Source: Pseudomonas sp. BP8 (lineage in GTDB: Bacteria > Pseudomonadota > Gammaproteobacteria > Pseudomonadales > Pseudomonadaceae). Taken from it: DNA of 64,000 bases. The stretch is from the NCBI RefSeq assembly GCF_017875955.1, contig NZ_JAGINK010000001.1:3006501-3070500 (forward strand). The letters run 5' to 3'. Shown here one piece after another: positions 51,067 to 60,300 of this stretch; position 1 is the first letter of the stretch, and every line of letters starts with the position of its first letter. The notes under the pieces are model-generated. The model did no database searches and had not been told where the DNA came from. It saw only the letters and a list, made by a program, of their open reading frames with translations. A program made the translations under genes and the position numbers.

Positions 51067-53181
51067 TCAGTAGCGCACCTCCACCCCCACATACGCACCC
51101 ACCCCGTCACCCGGCCAGAACGACGCCGTATCCTGTCCACGCGCGTCGTACACCGGCGTTACTGCCGACACATAAGCCTTGTTCGCCAGGTTCTTCAGGT
51201 CCAGCGACACCTTCCAGTTGCCCTTGGGCGCTTCATAGCCAAGGTTCGCGCCCCAGATCGTGTAGGACGGCGCATACAGGCTGTTGGCATAGTCCACCGC
51301 CGTACGCGAGGCGGACTGCACGTTGACCCCGGTGTACCAGCCACTGTGGTGCTGGTACTGCACCTCACCTTGGTAGACATGCTTGGGCACGCCCGGCAAC
51401 TGGTTGTCACCAAAGGCGTCGTCATGCCGGTAATAGAAGTCGTTGTAGGTGTACACCTGACGCCAGCGCAGCAGGTCGCCCTGGGCGTTTTCCCACAGAC
51501 GGGTATTGAGCCCGGCTTCGACCCCTTGGTGAATGGTCGGCGACGCATTGAACGCGCCGGTTACCGCCGCCGAACCGGCTGTGGCCGGGATCAGCTGGAC
51601 GTTGAGCAACTCGTCGTGAATCCACGAACGGTACAGCGCCAGGCTGCCATCGAAGATGCCGTGCGAGCCTTTGATGCCCACCTCGAAGGTGTTGCCTTTC
51701 TGCTCCACCAACGGACGAATGTACGGCAGGGTCGGGCCGGAGCCGGAGTATTCCCACGAGGCCGGCGGGTCGATGCTGCGACTGAAGTTGGTGAACACTT
51801 GCAGGTTCGGGCTGAACTCGTAGCGCAGGCCGATCCGCGGCGCCGCGCTCCAGTTGTCGTAGTCGACATGCTGCGGGAAGCTGGTCAGGTTGGGGTTGAC
51901 CGCATAATCGATGTCGGCCTTGCGCCGTACGTTGACGAACGACACCCCGCTGGTCAGCCACAGGCCGTCGACCAGGTTGAGGTCGTTGCCCAGGGATATC
52001 ACCCGGTCAAACGAGTCCTTGTAGTCGACCTGCTTCAACGACACCTTGTCGTCATTGGCCGAATTGACCCCGCCGCGCAGGTGCTGGGTCGAGGTAAAGG
52101 CGATGCTGCTGCGGCTCTCGTGGCCGAACAGCGAGTCGACCCGGTCATAGCCGAGCAGCAGGCCGAGGTCGTGCCAGTCCCAGTAGCTGGGGTTGCTCGG
52201 GCTGCGCGGGCTGTTGGTGTGGCGGTAGTCGTGGTACGACAGACCGACGGTCAGTCGCGCATCGTCATCGAAGGTGTAGGTGGTCTTGCTGCCCAGCCAG
52301 ACGCTGCCAGGTCGGCGTGCACCGGCGCCGCTGCTCTCGGCGGTGGCGCTGGCGCGACGCGGATGATGCTTGGCGGCATCCAGCGTGGTGGCGCTAGGGT
52401 CGTTGTGGAACTCGTCGCGGTAGCGCAGCAATACCCGCGTCTCAAGTTTGGGGCTGAAGCGGTAGCCGGCGTTGGCGACGATCCCGGAGCTGCGTGACAG
52501 GCTGTAGTCGCGATAACCGTCGTTGCGGTAGTTGTCGGTTTGCAGGTAGTAATCGAGGTCGCCTTCGACGCCGCCGTAGCTCAGGCTCTGCTTCTGGTAC
52601 CCATAACTGCCGGCCTCGGCCCGCAGGCGCAGGCCGGGGGCGCTGTAGCCGCTGTGGTTGACGAAGTTGACCGCGCCGCCGAGGGTCAGCGCGCCGTACT
52701 GGAAGGCGTTGGCGCCGCGCAGGATCTCGGTGTAGTTCACCCCGGAGGCGTTGAGGAATTCATAGGGCGTACCGCCGGCGCCGGTCAGCGGCAGGCCGTC
52801 GAAGAGAAACTTGATGCCTTCGCGAAAGTAACCCGGCGAGGTATTGGCACCCGAGCCACGGATAGAGATCTTCGCCGCATCGTTGCCGCCGGTGGACTGC
52901 ACGAATACCCCGGGCTGGTAACCGAGGGTGTCTTGCAGGTTGGCAGTGCGGCCTTTTGCGACTTCTTCGCTGTCGACCACGCTGGTGCCGCCGGGGACTT
53001 CTGCCAGCTGGCTGCGCGCGGCCTGGGCGGCGCTTTGCCGGGCACCCTGGACCGTGACGGTGCCCAAGGTCTTGTCGGCCTCAGCGGCCATGGCGGGAGC
53101 GAGCAGGGCGGAGCTAAGGGCCGTGGCCAGCGTGGCGTGGCGCACGGCCAGGCGCAGTCGATTGGGGGGCATCACTTGCAT
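51067..53181 (-). CDS. TonB-dependent receptor without STN domain
   Basis: A 704-residue outer-membrane receptor. The signal peptide ends near LLAPAMAAEAD. A TonB-box-like LGTVTVQGAR follows, then the plug (DTLGYQPGVFVQSTGGNDAA, EILRGANAFQYGALTLGGAV) and the barrel to the terminal VGVEVRY. Lacking the STN domain and a fecIR pair, it is not a cell-surface signalling receptor. It is divergent from the ABC/monooxygenase operon, whose substrate it may bring across the outer membrane. AAGGAACATACCG precedes the ATG. Confidence 0.93.
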   Translation of the reverse strand: MQVMPPNRLRLAVRHATLATALSSALLAPAMAAEADKTLGTVTVQGARQSAAQAARSQLAEVPGGTSVVDSEEVAKGRTANLQDTLGYQPGVFVQSTGGNDAAKISIRGSGANTSPGYFREGIKFLFDGLPLTGAGGTPYEFLNASGVNYTEILRGANAFQYGALTLGGAVNFVNHSGYSAPGLRLRAEAGSYGYQKQSLSYGGVEGDLDYYLQTDNYRNDGYRDYSLSRSSGIVANAGYRFSPKLETRVLLRYRDEFHNDPSATTLDAAKHHPRRASATAESSGAGARRPGSVWLGSKTTYTFDDDARLTVGLSYHDYRHTNSPRSPSNPSYWDWHDLGLLLGYDRVDSLFGHESRSSIAFTSTQHLRGGVNSANDDKVSLKQVDYKDSFDRVISLGNDLNLVDGLWLTSGVSFVNVRRKADIDYAVNPNLTSFPQHVDYDNWSAAPRIGLRYEFSPNLQVFTNFSRSIDPPASWEYSGSGPTLPYIRPLVEQKGNTFEVGIKGSHGIFDGSLALYRSWIHDELLNVQLIPATAGSAAVTGAFNASPTIHQGVEAGLNTRLWENAQGDLLRWRQVYTYNDFYYRHDDAFGDNQLPGVPKHVYQGEVQYQHHSGWYTGVNVQSASRTAVDYANSLYAPSYTIWGANLGYEAPKGNWKVSLDLKNLANKAYVSAVTPVYDARGQDTASFWPGDGVGAYVGVEVRY

Positions 53182-53636
53182 CGGTATGTTCCTTGAAAGT
53201 CATCGATTAGTTACCTCGGCTTCTATGGGCATAGTCAGGCCAGTCGAAATTGAAAGAGCACGTTCTGTGCCAGCTCTTGAGGCCTTGAAAGTTGCCGCCT
53301 TGCTGTAAGAATGGAGAACATGTGCTGAATGAATACAGCAACTTTTGTTGGTCAGCTGTTGGGCAGTGAACAGTGTTGATTATAGGCTGATTACTTTTTG
53401 TGAAATCGCCTGGAGTTACAACTTGCAGCCCGTCGTAGAGAGGGTTTGATCGCTAAGTGTTGGGTTTTGAACACCCCGCAGACAGTTTGTACTGTGCAGC
53501 AACTGAGCAGGCGCGGAAAAGTCCATTAAACAGCGGTTAAAAGGCTGGCATGACATCTGCAATAACTTTCCTGTAACGCTCGAGAGACGCGTTAAAAGGC
53601 CGAACGTATCGGTCTTATATAAGGAGAGTTTCAACG
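53182..53636. promoter_or_regulatory. 455-bp divergent regulatory region
   Basis: No gene is seen here. The base composition is clearly AT-richer than around it. It holds small dyads gtgtt-N8-aacac (53457-53474) and acagt-N4-actgt (53482-53495) upstream of the sigma-54 element. These are at a suitable distance for an enhancer-binding or other regulator, but no known operator is identified. Confidence 0.6.
53546..53561 (+). promoter_or_regulatory. Sigma-54 (-24/-12) promoter of the ABC/monooxygenase operon
   Basis: tggcatgacatctgca: GG at 53547-53548 and GC at 53559-53560 with exactly ten bases between. It matches TGGCAY-N5-TTGCW except one base of the -12 box. Transcription would start near 53572, about 65 bp before the GTG of the first gene. 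Confidence 0.72.
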
Positions 53637-55391
53637 GTGCGTGCGAAAGTTGGCGTGAGCCACCCCCGCGTGGGCAGTGCAATCTCGGTAATCATCCGCC
53701 CCTGCCTGCTGGGTTGTGCGTTGATACTTGGCGCGTGTTCGCCGCCCACGCCACCCCAGACCGCAAGCGCCCTCAGGGGCGAGGCGGTGAATGAAGTGAA
53801 CGGCATCATGCGGTACCCCGCCAGCGACTTTGTCGAGCAAGGCGAAGGCGTGCGCGGCGGCACGTTGCGGGTGTCGGCCGCGTCCGATGCGGGCAGCTTC
53901 GATATCCATGCGCTGTCGCACGGCAACATGCAGTGGCTTGGGCGCATGCTCTTCGACTGCCTGGTGTACCAGGCCGAAGACGGCACCCTCACACCTTGGC
54001 TGGCGAAAAGCTGGGAAATCAGCGCCGACGGCCTGACCTACACCTTTCACCTGCGCGACGACGTCACCTTCAGCGATGGCGAGGTGTTCAACGCCGAGGC
54101 GGTGCGGCTCAACCTTGAACACATGCGTGACCCGGCCACCAAGTCGCCGCTGGCGGCTGCATATATCGCGCCGTTTTTCAAGGGCCGGGTAGTCGATGCG
54201 TTTACCTTCGAGGCAACCTTGCGCGAGCCCTACGCGCCATTTCTCGATGTGCTGTCGCAAGCCTGGCTGGGCATGATCTCGCCGCGGCAGATCCGCGAAG
54301 CGCCGCGCACCATCGCCACCCGACCGATCGGTAGCGGGCCGTTCGTGCTCGACAACTATGTGCGCGACCAGGGCGCCAGCTTCGCCCGCCGTGACGGCTA
54401 TGACTGGGCGCCGCCAGCGATCAATCACCGCGGCGCGGCCTACCTGCAGCGCATCGAACTGAGCTACGTGCCCGAGGCAATGATCCGCTACACCTCGCTC
54501 GACGCCGGCGACAGCGACATGGCCCTGGACGCGCCGCCGCAGAACGCCGCGGCAATCCGCGCCAACCCGCAGCTAACCCTGCGCAGCCGGATCCGCAAGG
54601 GCAATCCGGCGCGCAGCATCACCTTCAACGTGGAGCGCGCACCGTTCGACGACGTGCGCGTGCGCCAGGCATTGGCCAAGGCCATCGACCGTGACGGCCT
54701 GGCGTGGATTTCCGGTTTCGGCGAGTTTCTCGCCAAGGGCGACTTCCTCGCGGTGAACACCCCAGGCTACGACCCGGTGGCCCGCGATGCGCTGGCGTTC
54801 GACCCGGCCGAGGCCAACCGTCTGCTCGATGCCGCCGGTTGGACCGGGCGCGACGCGGCAGGCTTTCGTACCCGCGCCGGCCAGCGCCTGCAGGCGACCT
54901 TGCTGACCTACGACAACCCGGCGTTCCCGGCCAACGTGTCGGTGGCGGTGCAGGCCGACCTGCGCAAGATCGGCTTCGACATGGCCATCGAGGTGCTGCC
55001 GCTGACGCGGGTCATGCAACTGCGCTACGCCGGCAGCTTCGATGCCATCGGCGGCGGTTACTGGCACACCAACACGGCCGATGGCCTGTTCATCCTCTAC
55101 CACAGCCAGGCCATCCCCAGCGCGAAGATGATCGGCCAGAACGTCGGCCACTTTCGTGACGCCACACTCGACCAGTACCTCGGCGAGGCCCGCCGCAGCA
55201 CCGACCCGGACCTGCGCCGCAGCCTCTACCGCAAGGCCCAGCAGCGCCTGGGCGAAACCGTGCCGGCAGTGCCTTCGGTAGAGAGCCAGATGCTCCTGGC
55301 CTACCGCAAGGCGGTCGGCGGCGTGCTGTTCGATGGCTCGCACAACGTTCCCCTGTTCACCAGCGTGTGGCTGGCCAAGGAGCAACCATGA
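53637..55391 (+). CDS. ABC transporter substrate-binding lipoprotein (SBP family 5)
   Basis: A 584-residue dipeptide/oligopeptide-type binding lipoprotein. GTG 53637 follows AAGGAGAG. The signal is ...PCLLGCALILGAC with the lipobox Cys at about 34. Family stretches are PWLAKSWEISADGLTYTFHL, RDDVTFSDGEVFNAEAVRLN and ARSITFNVERAPFDDVRVRQ. Family 5 proteins bind peptides, glutathione, nickel chelates and other bulky solutes. First gene of the operon; its stop overlaps the permease ATG (ATGA). Confidence 0.92.
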   Translation: MRAKVGVSHPRVGSAISVIIRPCLLGCALILGACSPPTPPQTASALRGEAVNEVNGIMRYPASDFVEQGEGVRGGTLRVSAASDAGSFDIHALSHGNMQWLGRMLFDCLVYQAEDGTLTPWLAKSWEISADGLTYTFHLRDDVTFSDGEVFNAEAVRLNLEHMRDPATKSPLAAAYIAPFFKGRVVDAFTFEATLREPYAPFLDVLSQAWLGMISPRQIREAPRTIATRPIGSGPFVLDNYVRDQGASFARRDGYDWAPPAINHRGAAYLQRIELSYVPEAMIRYTSLDAGDSDMALDAPPQNAAAIRANPQLTLRSRIRKGNPARSITFNVERAPFDDVRVRQALAKAIDRDGLAWISGFGEFLAKGDFLAVNTPGYDPVARDALAFDPAEANRLLDAAGWTGRDAAGFRTRAGQRLQATLLTYDNPAFPANVSVAVQADLRKIGFDMAIEVLPLTRVMQLRYAGSFDAIGGGYWHTNTADGLFILYHSQAIPSAKMIGQNVGHFRDATLDQYLGEARRSTDPDLRRSLYRKAQQRLGETVPAVPSVESQMLLAYRKAVGGVLFDGSHNVPLFTSVWLAKEQP

Positions 55392-56320
55392 GACTTCTGC
55401 CAACCGTGCTGCGGCGCCTGCGCGACGGGCTGGTCGTGCTGTGGGCCGCCGCCAGCCTGACCTTTTTCGGCATGCAGCACAGCGGTGGTGACACCGCCCT
55501 GGCGATCCTCGGCGGGCCGGACGCCATGCCGACCCCGGCGATGCTCGAGCAAGTGCGCGTCGAGTACGGCCTCGACCAACCGCTGTGGGTGCAGTACGGC
55601 AAGTATCTGGCACGCCTGGCCCAGGGCGATCTGGGCGAGTCGTACCGCTTGCGCATCCCGGTTGGCCAGGCGATTGCCGAACAGCTCGGCGCGACCCTGG
55701 CCCTGGCCAGCAGCGCGGCGCTGCTGGCGGTGCTGCTGGCACTGGCCTCGGCGTTGCTCACGGCCAATCGCGGGCGGCGCTTGCGGGCGCTGGTGTCGGG
55801 CATCGAACTGGTGCTGTCGGCGGTGCCCAACTTTGTCATCGGCACTGTGTTGCTGCTGGTGTTCGCCTTCTACTTCCACCTGTTGCCACCGTCCGGCTCA
55901 CAGGGTTGGCAGTCGCTGCTGTTGCCGAGCCTGGCGCTCGGTTTACCGCTGGCAGCGGTGCTTGCCCAGGTGCTGCGCCAGGCTCTGGAACAGGTGCTGG
56001 AACAACCCTTCATCACCCAGGCGCGTGCCCGCGGCATGTCCGATACCGGCGTGCGCCTGCGCCATGCCCTGCGCCACGCCCTGGTGCCGTTGGTGACGCT
56101 GGCCGGCTACGTGTTCGCCAGCCTGCTCGGCGGCGCGGTGATTCTTGAATTGCTGTTTGGCCGTCAAGGCATCGGCCGGCTGATGCTCGATGCCACCGCC
56201 AACAAGGACGTGCCGCTGGTGCTCGGGGTAACGCTGCTGGCCGCGACCCTCTACGTCCTGGTCAACCTGTTGGTGGACCTGCTCACCCAGGCCATTGACC
56301 CGCGCACCGCGCATAACTGA
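55388..56320 (+). CDS. ABC permease, OppB/DppB-type
   Basis: A 310-residue inner-membrane permease with six membrane segments and the EAA-like loop EQPFITQARARGMSDTGVRL followed by RHALRHALVPL. It forms the channel with the OppC-type permease encoded 4 kb downstream. Translationally coupled to the binding-protein gene. Confidence 0.92.
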   Translation: MRLLPTVLRRLRDGLVVLWAAASLTFFGMQHSGGDTALAILGGPDAMPTPAMLEQVRVEYGLDQPLWVQYGKYLARLAQGDLGESYRLRIPVGQAIAEQLGATLALASSAALLAVLLALASALLTANRGRRLRALVSGIELVLSAVPNFVIGTVLLLVFAFYFHLLPPSGSQGWQSLLLPSLALGLPLAAVLAQVLRQALEQVLEQPFITQARARGMSDTGVRLRHALRHALVPLVTLAGYVFASLLGGAVILELLFGRQGIGRLMLDATANKDVPLVLGVTLLAATLYVLVNLLVDLLTQAIDPRTAHN

Positions 56321-56341
56321 ATCCCCGTGAAAGGAACCGAC

Positions 56342-57598
56342 ATGAGTCAACAGTCCTCAACCGCGATTAGCGACGCCGAGCTGGATGCGCGCTTTGCACC
56401 GATCTTCAACCGTATTGCCGCCGGCGCCGTGGCCCGTGAGCAGCAGCGTACGCTGGCCCATGAGCCGGTCGCCTGGCTGCGCCAAGCCGGCTTTGGCGCA
56501 TTGCGCGTGCCGCGCGAGCACGGCGGCCTGGGGGCGAGCCTGGCGCAACTGCTGCGGCAACTGGTGTACCTGGGCGAGGCCGACGCCAACCTGCCGCAAA
56601 TCCTGCGGGCGCACTTCGGCTTTGTTGAGGGCCGGCTGGCGTCTGCCGATGCCGCCTCGCAAGACTACTGGTTTGCCCGCGTGGTGGCTGGTGAGCTGTG
56701 GGGCGCGGCCATGGCCGAACGCACTGACAGTACCGGCAACTCCGTGCAACTGAGCGAGGACGCCGCGGGCGAGTACCGCCTCGATGGCGAGAAGTACTAC
56801 TGCACTGGCACCGTCTATGCCGACTGGGTCGCGGCGGTGGCCAACCACGGTGACGACTTCGTCAGCCTGGCGGTGCCGACCGCTGCCCCCGGAGTAGAGG
56901 TGGTGGATGACTGGGACGGTTTCGGCCAGCGCCTGACCGGCAGTGGCACCACGCGCTTTCGCCAGGTGGCGGTGCCCGCCGCGCACATCTTGCGCCGCTT
57001 CGCCAAGACCGAGTTGCGCGCCGAGTCCTACTTGACGGCGTTCTACCAGGCGGTGCACCTGGCCACCCTGGCGGGTATCGCCCGCGCCGCATTGGCCGAT
57101 GCCGTGGCCTTTGTCCAGGGTCGTACGCGGGCCTTCGGCGTGCCGGGGCAGTCCAACCCGGGTGCCGACCCGTTGGTGCAGCGGGTGGTCGGGCGCTTGT
57201 CCAGCCTGGCGTTTGCCGCGCAGGCGCAGGTCAGCGCGGTCGGCCAGAGCTTGCAGGCGGTGGTCGATGCCGGCCAGGCCGGCGCCGTCCCGGAGCAGCT
57301 GTATACCGACAGCGAGATCGTCACCTTCCAGGCCCAACAGATCGTCCTCGCGCAAGTGCTCGAAGCCACCACCTTGCTGTTCGAGGTGGGCGGTGCTTCG
57401 GCCACCAGCAACAGTCGACGCCTTGATCGGCACTGGCGCAACGCGCGCACCTTGGCCTCGCACAACCCGGCGATCTATCGCGAGCAGGCGTTGGGCGACT
57501 ACTACCTCAATGGTGTCAGCCCGGCCGCCGCCTGGCGCGCCAGGCAGGCAGCGGCCAGCGATGGGCAAAGCGCTCGCGACGAAGCCAGCGCCGTCTGA
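56342..57598 (+). CDS. Acyl-CoA dehydrogenase-fold flavin monooxygenase (SfnB/DszC-like)
   Basis: A 418-residue protein with the acyl-CoA dehydrogenase fold. AAAGGAACCGAC precedes the ATG. It has N-terminal helices (WLRQAGFGALRVPREHGGLG) and a middle beta-domain (GEYRLDGEKYYCTGTVYADW, VVDDWDGFGQRLTGSGTTRF). The C-terminal four-helix bundle ends with WRNARTLASHNPAIYREQAL. This is the DszC/SfnB branch, which uses reduced flavin and oxygen to hydroxylate or S-oxidise rather than dehydrogenate acyl-CoA. Paired with the LLM gene 15 bp downstream. The flavin reductase is not encoded in the window. Confidence 0.85.
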   Translation: MSQQSSTAISDAELDARFAPIFNRIAAGAVAREQQRTLAHEPVAWLRQAGFGALRVPREHGGLGASLAQLLRQLVYLGEADANLPQILRAHFGFVEGRLASADAASQDYWFARVVAGELWGAAMAERTDSTGNSVQLSEDAAGEYRLDGEKYYCTGTVYADWVAAVANHGDDFVSLAVPTAAPGVEVVDDWDGFGQRLTGSGTTRFRQVAVPAAHILRRFAKTELRAESYLTAFYQAVHLATLAGIARAALADAVAFVQGRTRAFGVPGQSNPGADPLVQRVVGRLSSLAFAAQAQVSAVGQSLQAVVDAGQAGAVPEQLYTDSEIVTFQAQQIVLAQVLEATTLLFEVGGASATSNSRRLDRHWRNARTLASHNPAIYREQALGDYYLNGVSPAAAWRARQAAASDGQSARDEASAV

Positions 57599-57612
57599 AC
57601 AGGAGAACGAGC

Positions 57613-58965
57613 ATGACCCAACAAAAGCAGATGAGCCTAGGCATGAACATCCTCGGCTTCGGCTCCCACGCTGGCGCCTGGCGCCAGGGTGAGGCCGCGC
57701 TCGACGCCTACATCGACGTCGACTACTACCGCAACATCGCGCGCATCTCCGAGCGCGGTTGCCTCGACGCGATCTTTCTCGCCGACGGCCCGGCGCTGCC
57801 ACCGGATGTCGCCAGCCAGCCGGGCGGCCGCCTGGAGCCGACCATCCTGCTCACCGCCGTGGCAGCGGCGACTGAACGCATCGGCGTCATCGCCACCTGC
57901 TCCAGCACCTACAACGAACCGTTCAACCTCGCTCGGCGGATTGCCTCGCTGGACCATGTCAGCGCTGGCCGGGCGGCCTGGAACGTGGTCACCAACGCCG
58001 GCGACGCGGCGGCGCAGAACTTCGGCTATGCCGGCGCGCCGCTGCATGGCGACCGTTATGGCCGCGCCGAGGAGTTTGTCGACGTCACCCTCAAGCTGTG
58101 GGACAGCTGGGAGGAGGGCGCGATTGTCGGCGACCGCGCCAACGGCCGTTTCGCCGACCCGGGCAAGGTGCATACCGTGGACTTTCACGGCAAGCACTTC
58201 CAGGTCAAAGGCCCGCTCAACCTGCCGCGTTCGCCGCAGGGGCGGCCGGTGCTGGTCCAGGCGGGCTCGTCGGAGGGCGGCAAGGCGCTCGGCTCACGTT
58301 ACGCCGATGCGATCTTCACCACCCAGACCACCTTGCCCGACGGTCTGGCCTTCTACCGCGAGATGAAGCAGCGGGCCAAGGCCTGGGGGCGTGATCCGCA
58401 GCACCTGAAGATCATGCCGGGCTTGTCGACGGTGATCGGCAGTACCGAGGCCGAGGCGCATGCGCGCTTCGACCAGCTCAATGCCTGGCACGGCGAGCAC
58501 GGGCTGCTGCAGCAGGTCGCGGGGCGCATCGGTATCGATGCCAGCGAGCTGGACCCGGATGCGCCATTGCCGTGGGCGCGGATCGGCGCGGTGGCCGACT
58601 TCGAACGTGGCTCGCATGGGTTTCTTGAGGCGCAGCTGAATCTGGCACGGCGCGAGAACCTGACCATTCGCCAGTTGTCGCGGCGGATTCTGGTTGGGCA
58701 CCGGTTGGCCGTGGGGACTCCGGAGCAGGTCGCCGAGACCTTGGCCGAGTGGTTTCTGGCCGGGGCGGGGGATGGCTTCAACATCATGCCGGACATGTTT
58801 CCGTCGGGCGCGCAGGTGTTTGTCGAAGAGGTGGTGCCGCTGTTGCAGAAGCGTGGGTTGTTCCGTCGGGAGTATCAGGGGCGGACCTTGCGCGATCACC
58901 TCGGGCTGCCCAAGGCCGTCAATCAGTATGGCCCTGCGGCGCTCAGCCGTGCGGTGTCTGCCTGA
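57613..58965 (+). CDS. LLM-class flavin monooxygenase (NtaA/SnaA/DszA family)
   Basis: A 450-residue FMNH2-dependent monooxygenase with a TIM-barrel fold. It has the family features LDAIFLADGPALPPDV, RLEPTILLTAVAAATERIGV, HVSAGRAAWNVVTNAGDAAA, NFGY and RPVLVQAGSSEGGKALGSRY. Relatives cleave C-S bonds (DszA, DmoA) or C-N bonds (NtaA, EDTA monooxygenase). The location inside an ABC importer operon with a DszC-like partner suggests attack on an imported organosulfur or chelator compound. GGAG lies before the ATG. Confidence 0.9.
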   Translation: MTQQKQMSLGMNILGFGSHAGAWRQGEAALDAYIDVDYYRNIARISERGCLDAIFLADGPALPPDVASQPGGRLEPTILLTAVAAATERIGVIATCSSTYNEPFNLARRIASLDHVSAGRAAWNVVTNAGDAAAQNFGYAGAPLHGDRYGRAEEFVDVTLKLWDSWEEGAIVGDRANGRFADPGKVHTVDFHGKHFQVKGPLNLPRSPQGRPVLVQAGSSEGGKALGSRYADAIFTTQTTLPDGLAFYREMKQRAKAWGRDPQHLKIMPGLSTVIGSTEAEAHARFDQLNAWHGEHGLLQQVAGRIGIDASELDPDAPLPWARIGAVADFERGSHGFLEAQLNLARRENLTIRQLSRRILVGHRLAVGTPEQVAETLAEWFLAGAGDGFNIMPDMFPSGAQVFVEEVVPLLQKRGLFRREYQGRTLRDHLGLPKAVNQYGPAALSRAVSA

Positions 58966-58974
58966 TGAACGCTG

Positions 58975-59096
58975 GGGGCTGCTGCGCAGCCCTTTCGCGA
59001 CACGAGGCCGCTCCCACAGGTACGGCGGCGTTCTCGAAACTTGCGCGGTACCTGTGGGAGCGGCCTTGTGTCGCGAGAGGGTTGCGCAGCAGCCCC
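58975..59096. repeat. Long palindrome of the second REP family
   Basis: Inverted arms of about 48 bp (ggggctgctgcgcagccctt ... acaggtac / gtacctgtgg ... gcagcagcccc) with a short loop. It lies inside the operon between the LLM and aldo-keto reductase genes and could uncouple expression of the two halves. It uses the same cgcgacacgaggccgctccc core as the MITE-like elements. Confidence 0.8.
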
Positions 59097-59137
59097 ACGA
59101 TTGTATTACCGAACGCCATAACTCAAGGATCACCTCA

Positions 59138-60193
59138 ATGCTCTACCGCCGCCTAGGCCACACCGACCTCAACATCAGCCTGCTCAGCCTCGGCAGCATG
59201 ACCTGGGGCCACCAGAACAGCGAGCACGATGCCCACCAGCAACTGGACGCCGCGCTCGCCGCCGGGATCAACTTCGTCGACACCGCCGAGATGTACCCAA
59301 CCCCGACCCACGCCGACACCTGGACCACCACCGAACGCTTCATCGGTACCTGGCTGGCGGCCCGCGGCAACCGCGACAAGATCATCCTCGCCAGCAAGAT
59401 CGCCGGCCCCTCGCGTGATCCGGCCGGGCAGACGCATATCCGCGATGGCCTGTCGCATCACGACCGGCGCAACATCGTCGCGGCCCTCGACGGTAGCCTC
59501 AAGCGCCTGCAGACCGATTACCTCGACCTCTACCAACTGCACTGGCCCGACCGCACCACCAACATCTTCGGTGCCCGCGAATACCCCTATCTCGATGACC
59601 ACCCGGACAGCGCCGCGATCCAGCAAACCCTGGTGGTGCTCGACGAACAGGTCAAGGCCGGCAAGATCCGCCATATCGGCGTGTCCAACGAAACCCCGTG
59701 GGGCGTCGCGCAATTCCTGCGCCATAGCGAAGACCAGCAGCTGCCGCGCATCGCCAGCATCCAGAACCCCTACAGCCTGCTCAATCGCCTTTATGAGAAC
59801 GGCCTGTCGGAGTTCAGCCACCGCGAAGGCGTGAGCCTGCTGGCGTACTCGCCGCTGGCGTTCGGCACCCTCACCGGCAAATACCTCAATGGCGCCCAGC
59901 CAGCCGGCGCGCGGCTGTCGTCGGTGTACCGCACCTTCAACCGCTACGGCAGTAGCGAGGCCCAATCAGCGATTGCCAGCTACGTCGAGCTGGCCCGCAG
60001 TCGCAACCTGAGCCCGGCGCAGCTGGCGCTGGCTTTCGTCATCCGCCAGCCGTTCGTGGCCAGCGCCATCACCGGCCAGACCAGCCTGGCGCAGTTGCAG
60101 GAAAACCTCGGCGCGCTCGAGGTGCAGCTCGACGACGCGCTGCTGAACGAGATCCAGGCCGTGCACCGGCGCATCTTCAACCCGGCCCCCTGA
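59138..60193 (+). CDS. tas: Tas-type NADP(H)-dependent aldo-keto reductase
   Basis: A 351-residue aldo-keto reductase close to E. coli Tas. ATG 59138 follows AAGGATCACCTCA. The catalytic tetrad is visible as D and Y in FVDTAEMYPT, K in IILASKIAG and H in LYQLHWPDR. The NADPH site lies near AITGQTSLAQLQENLGA. Its place in the operon suggests reduction of an aldehyde released by the monooxygenases. Confidence 0.92.
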   Translation: MLYRRLGHTDLNISLLSLGSMTWGHQNSEHDAHQQLDAALAAGINFVDTAEMYPTPTHADTWTTTERFIGTWLAARGNRDKIILASKIAGPSRDPAGQTHIRDGLSHHDRRNIVAALDGSLKRLQTDYLDLYQLHWPDRTTNIFGAREYPYLDDHPDSAAIQQTLVVLDEQVKAGKIRHIGVSNETPWGVAQFLRHSEDQQLPRIASIQNPYSLLNRLYENGLSEFSHREGVSLLAYSPLAFGTLTGKYLNGAQPAGARLSSVYRTFNRYGSSEAQSAIASYVELARSRNLSPAQLALAFVIRQPFVASAITGQTSLAQLQENLGALEVQLDDALLNEIQAVHRRIFNPAP

Positions 60194-60240
60194 CATTCGC
60201 TGGCACACCCGCTGCCCTAGGTGCTGTGCTCGCCGCCGCC

Positions 60241-60274
60241 CCTGTAGGAGCGGGCTTGCCCCGCGAAGAGGCCG
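60241..60274. repeat. Single REP
   Basis: cctgtaggagcgggcttgcc...gcgaagaggccg, one REP unit between the reductase and permease genes. Confidence 0.8.
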
Positions 60275-60300
60275 CCCCCGTCGACACAACAAGGACAGAC

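Noticed and set aside
53228..53243. Second sigma-54-like element on the minus strand before the TonB receptor gene (ctggcctgactatgcc)
   Set aside because: GG and GC are nine bases apart instead of ten, and the -12 box is poor.
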